A stretch of DNA of 29,717 nt, from positions 1 to 29,717 of the forward strand of contig JAANSK020004467.1 of NCBI GenBank assembly GCA_011763485.2, read 5' to 3'. Shown here one piece after another: positions 29,680 through 29,717 of the stretch. Under the pieces are notes generated by a model. It did not search any database, was not told the DNA's origin, and saw only the letters and a program-made list of their open reading frames with translations. Origin of the DNA: Isoetes engelmannii (Eukaryota > Streptophyta > Lycopodiopsida > Isoetales > Isoetaceae). Numbering within the stretch: position 1 is the first letter of the stretch; every line of letters starts with the position of its first letter. A program made the translations under genes and the position numbers.

Positions 29680-29717
29680 ATGGGGGAAGTTTCAACATAT
29701 GCTCAGCAGCTGCAACA
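29680..29717 (+). CDS. Copia gag N-terminus, partial
   Basis: The first ATG after the hairpin repeats (29680) opens MGEVSTYAQQLQ and stays open to the window end. The position, after LTR, primer site and leader, is that expected for the gag capsid start of a Copia polyprotein. Only twelve codons are visible, so this call rests on context rather than on domain evidence. Confidence 0.5.
   Translation, partial: MGEVSTYAQQLQ

Overview
This is nuclear DNA from a land plant, most likely a seed-free vascular plant such as a fern. The main clue is a long intronless pentatricopeptide-repeat (PPR) gene of the PLS class, with eight repeat triplets in the style of the large fern PPR families. Other clues are a plant-type BAP31 gene with one intron, AT-rich spacers, and many transposon remains (CACTA, Helitron, LINE and Copia signatures). 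The species assignment is an inference. I see no rRNA, tRNA or CRISPR array.

Left part (1-6.6 kb). The window opens in the terminus of a CACTA-type DNA transposon (1-131). After an uncertain exon-like fragment (320-563) comes a two-exon BAP31-like ER membrane protein gene (1162-2721). A short 67-bp duplication follows, then the PPR gene (3733-6498). The PPR gene has an intact frame but ends early, inside its E region, with no DYW domain.

Middle (6.8-25.4 kb) is gene-poor and heavily rearranged. It holds a 1.4-kb tandem duplication carrying exon-like scraps (6831-9510). A head-to-head inverted duplication follows, with about 0.9-kb arms that each carry a TATA box and a first-exon-like ORF (10552-13027). 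Next is an L1-type LINE ORF1 pseudogene preceded by a tandem-repeat 5' region (13293-14749), then a probable Helitron 3' end (16447-16474). Beyond that lie several short perfect tandem duplications, a perfect 34-bp-arm hairpin (20711-20789), a poly(A) tract, and a decayed 12-oxophytodienoate reductase fragment (about 23958-24475).

Right part (25.4-29.7 kb) is the most interesting. Two genes are transcribed away from each other: a minus-strand gene with an acidic-then-basic tail (26321-25678), and a plus-strand proline-rich/transposase-like gene with two 57-63 bp introns (27161-28978). The 840 bp between them contain eleven copies of an 18-bp palindrome (consensus CGGTATAAATTTATACCG) spaced about 31 bp apart. 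A second cluster of four copies sits about 20 bp apart, just upstream of the plus-strand start. These spacings are near three and two turns of the DNA helix, as expected for an ordered operator or transposase-binding array. A Ty1/Copia retrotransposon has inserted into the 3' end of the plus-strand gene. Its 5' LTR (28979-29327), primer-binding region, a leader with four 63-bp repeats that each form a GC-rich hairpin, and the first codons of gag run off the window end.

Coding calls rest on reading translated frames by eye. No database search was run.
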